Positions 63,214 through 64,000 of a DNA stretch of 64,000 nt are shown here, piece after piece. Every line of letters begins with the position of its first letter. The first letter of the stretch is position 1. A program made the translations under genes and the position numbers. Under the pieces are notes generated by a model that did no database searches, was not told where the DNA came from, and saw only the letters and a program-made list of their open reading frames with translations. Source of the DNA: Chryseobacterium jejuense (lineage in GTDB: Bacteria; Bacteroidota; Bacteroidia; Flavobacteriales; Weeksellaceae); contig NZ_JAGIPR010000010.1 in assembly GCF_017877355.1 (NCBI RefSeq), positions 1 to 64,000 on the forward strand, in the 5' to 3' direction.

Positions 63214-63603
63214 TTATCGAAGTCTGTCTACAGATTTCACGAGCCTCTCATCTTTACGGATGTATACATTTGCTATAAGCAGACATATCATCGCGATTAA
63301 TGGGAAAATCGGCTCAATACCCTTCTCAGGAAACTGAATTCCTCCGGATAAGCTTAGCAGCCAGTACGCCAATACACCAATCAACAAAGCGTTTATAATG
63401 ATGCTGATGGTATTCAGCAAAATTTGTCTTTTTCTGTTTTTAAAACTGAAAATACTTAATGATCCAATAATGACAAGGATAATGCATCCTATATTAAGTA
63501 CAGGAATACTGTCGGAAATCACAACATCCTGTCCTGTTATAAAAAGGAAAACAGCAGCTAAAACTGCTAATAAGGTCCATATAGTTTGTATTCTCTGTAG
63601 CAT
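63214..63603 (-). CDS. DUF4293 membrane protein
   Basis: 129 residues with four membrane helices (WTLLAVLAAVFLFIT, VLNIGCIILVIIGSLSIF, TISIIINALLIGVLAYWLL, PIFPLIAMICLLIANVYI). It starts MLQRIQTIWTLLA and ends KDERLVKSVDRLR, as in the Bacteroidota family DUF4293, which is usually beside rho as here. Function unknown. Confidence 0.88.
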   Translation of the reverse strand: MLQRIQTIWTLLAVLAAVFLFITGQDVVISDSIPVLNIGCIILVIIGSLSIFSFKNRKRQILLNTISIIINALLIGVLAYWLLSLSGGIQFPEKGIEPIFPLIAMICLLIANVYIRKDERLVKSVDRLR

Positions 63604-63621
63604 TGAATATTAAATTCTTGG

Positions 63622-63651
63622 CAAAAATAACATAAATTTTGCACAATTCAA
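63622..63651 (-). promoter_or_regulatory. Promoter of the DUF4293 gene
   Basis: On the minus strand: TTG (63651-63649), 19 bases, TATTTTTG (63629-63622). It overlaps the rho promoter back-to-back. Confidence 0.6.
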
Positions 63652-63668
63652 AAATAAGTGTAGATTTG
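63639..63668 (+). promoter_or_regulatory. Promoter of rho
   Basis: TTG (63639-63641), 19 bases, TAGATTTG (63661-63668), giving a leader of about 70-75 bases before the rho ATG. Overlaps the divergent DUF4293 promoter. Confidence 0.68.
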
Positions 63669-63747
63669 CATTATACAATGTACTTGAAAACCAAAGTCAC
63701 CGGACTTACTTTTCTTACTCACAATTAATTACATTTTTACATTAAAT

Positions 63748-64000
63748 ATGTTTAACATAGAAACGTTAAGGTCAAAATCCGTAACGGAACTGACTAAAAT
63801 CTTGAAGGATTTGGGCGTTAAAGTTGCAAGAAATAGCAATGATAATGACAAAATCTTTGCAATTCTTGACTTTCAGGCTTCCAACCCTAAAGTTGCAAAA
63901 GATTATTTCAACGCCACGGAAACCAGCTCCAATACTGAAGAAGCCCCAGCAGAAAAAACGGCAAAGGCTCCTGTAAAAAAAGCTGCTCCAAAGAAAGCCC
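63748..64000 (+). CDS. rho: Transcription termination factor Rho, N-terminal part (cut by window end)
   Basis: Only the first 84 codons are present. The reading FNIETLRSKSVTELTKILKD, then KVARNSNDNDKIFAILDFQ, is the N-terminal helical domain of Bacteroidota Rho. After residue 65 a Glu/Ala/Pro/Lys-rich insertion begins, which in this phylum precedes the RNA-binding domain and is long and disordered. The ATPase part lies beyond the window. The DUF4293 gene divergent to it agrees with the call. Confidence 0.88.
   Translation, partial: MFNIETLRSKSVTELTKILKDLGVKVARNSNDNDKIFAILDFQASNPKVAKDYFNATETSSNTEEAPAEKTAKAPVKKAAPKKA

Overview
The window comes from an AT-rich member of the Bacteroidota, most likely a Chryseobacterium-type flavobacterium (Weeksellaceae). 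The evidence is the set of gene families (SusC/SusD pair, type IX secretion C-terminal domains, DUF4271, DUF4293 and DUF4296 proteins, a Bacteroidota-type Tgt), TAnnTTTG -7 promoter boxes, and weak Shine-Dalgarno signals. I see no rRNA, tRNA, CRISPR array or intact transposase. The first 120 bases hold a cytosine homopolymer that looks like a contig-end artefact.

Layout. 1-12.6 kb is mostly housekeeping and envelope genes: TruC, PyrD, a DUF445 membrane protein, lipoprotein MsrB, an L,D-transpeptidase-like protein, a TlpA-type thioredoxin, FabF, a TetR-thiolase operon with a clear operator, OsmC and an AraC regulator. 12.9-32.4 kb is the centrepiece, a polysaccharide utilisation locus for high-mannose N-glycans: SusC, SusD, MFS transporter, GH130 phosphorylase, GH92, GH125, two EndoF-like GH18 enzymes carrying type IX sorting domains, ROK kinase, a second GH92 and a cupin phosphomannose isomerase. 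The proposed route is release at the cell surface (GH18), import (SusCD), periplasmic trimming (GH92, GH125), inner-membrane uptake (MFS), phosphorolysis of Man-GlcNAc (GH130), and entry of mannose into glycolysis (ROK kinase and isomerase).

32.7-39 kb (minus strand) is a metal-flavoured group: a TonB receptor fused to two heavy-metal-associated domains, a small Cys-rich secreted protein, a lipoprotein with a three-fold HG-x-P-x-H-x-C repeat, and an OmpR-type two-component system. 39.8-42.3 kb is a tight operon of three secreted paralogues. 42.9-45.7 kb holds oligopeptidase B followed by a four-helix-bundle (S23/IVS) gene bounded by inverted AT-rich repeats; a similar repeat pair without a gene lies in the spacer between the histidine kinase and the response regulator. 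45.8-56.4 kb is conserved core: HemD, DUF4271, dolichol-phosphate-mannose-synthase-like GT2, Tgt (lacking the usual zinc cysteines), LptF/G, BirA, RsfS, FtsH, LUD protein, CdsA and Psd.

56.4-59.5 kb is the least explained part. Two overlapping small HTH proteins, a membrane-anchored LuxR-type regulator and a secreted protein are bracketed by two copies of a 38-bp element (33/38 identical) centred on the palindrome ACTCATGAGT. The window ends with a DUF1801 protein, an MsbA-like ABC exporter, an M28 peptidase, a DUF4293 protein and the beginning of rho, which runs off the end.

Domain assignments come from reading the sequence and remembered family motifs. No database search was run.
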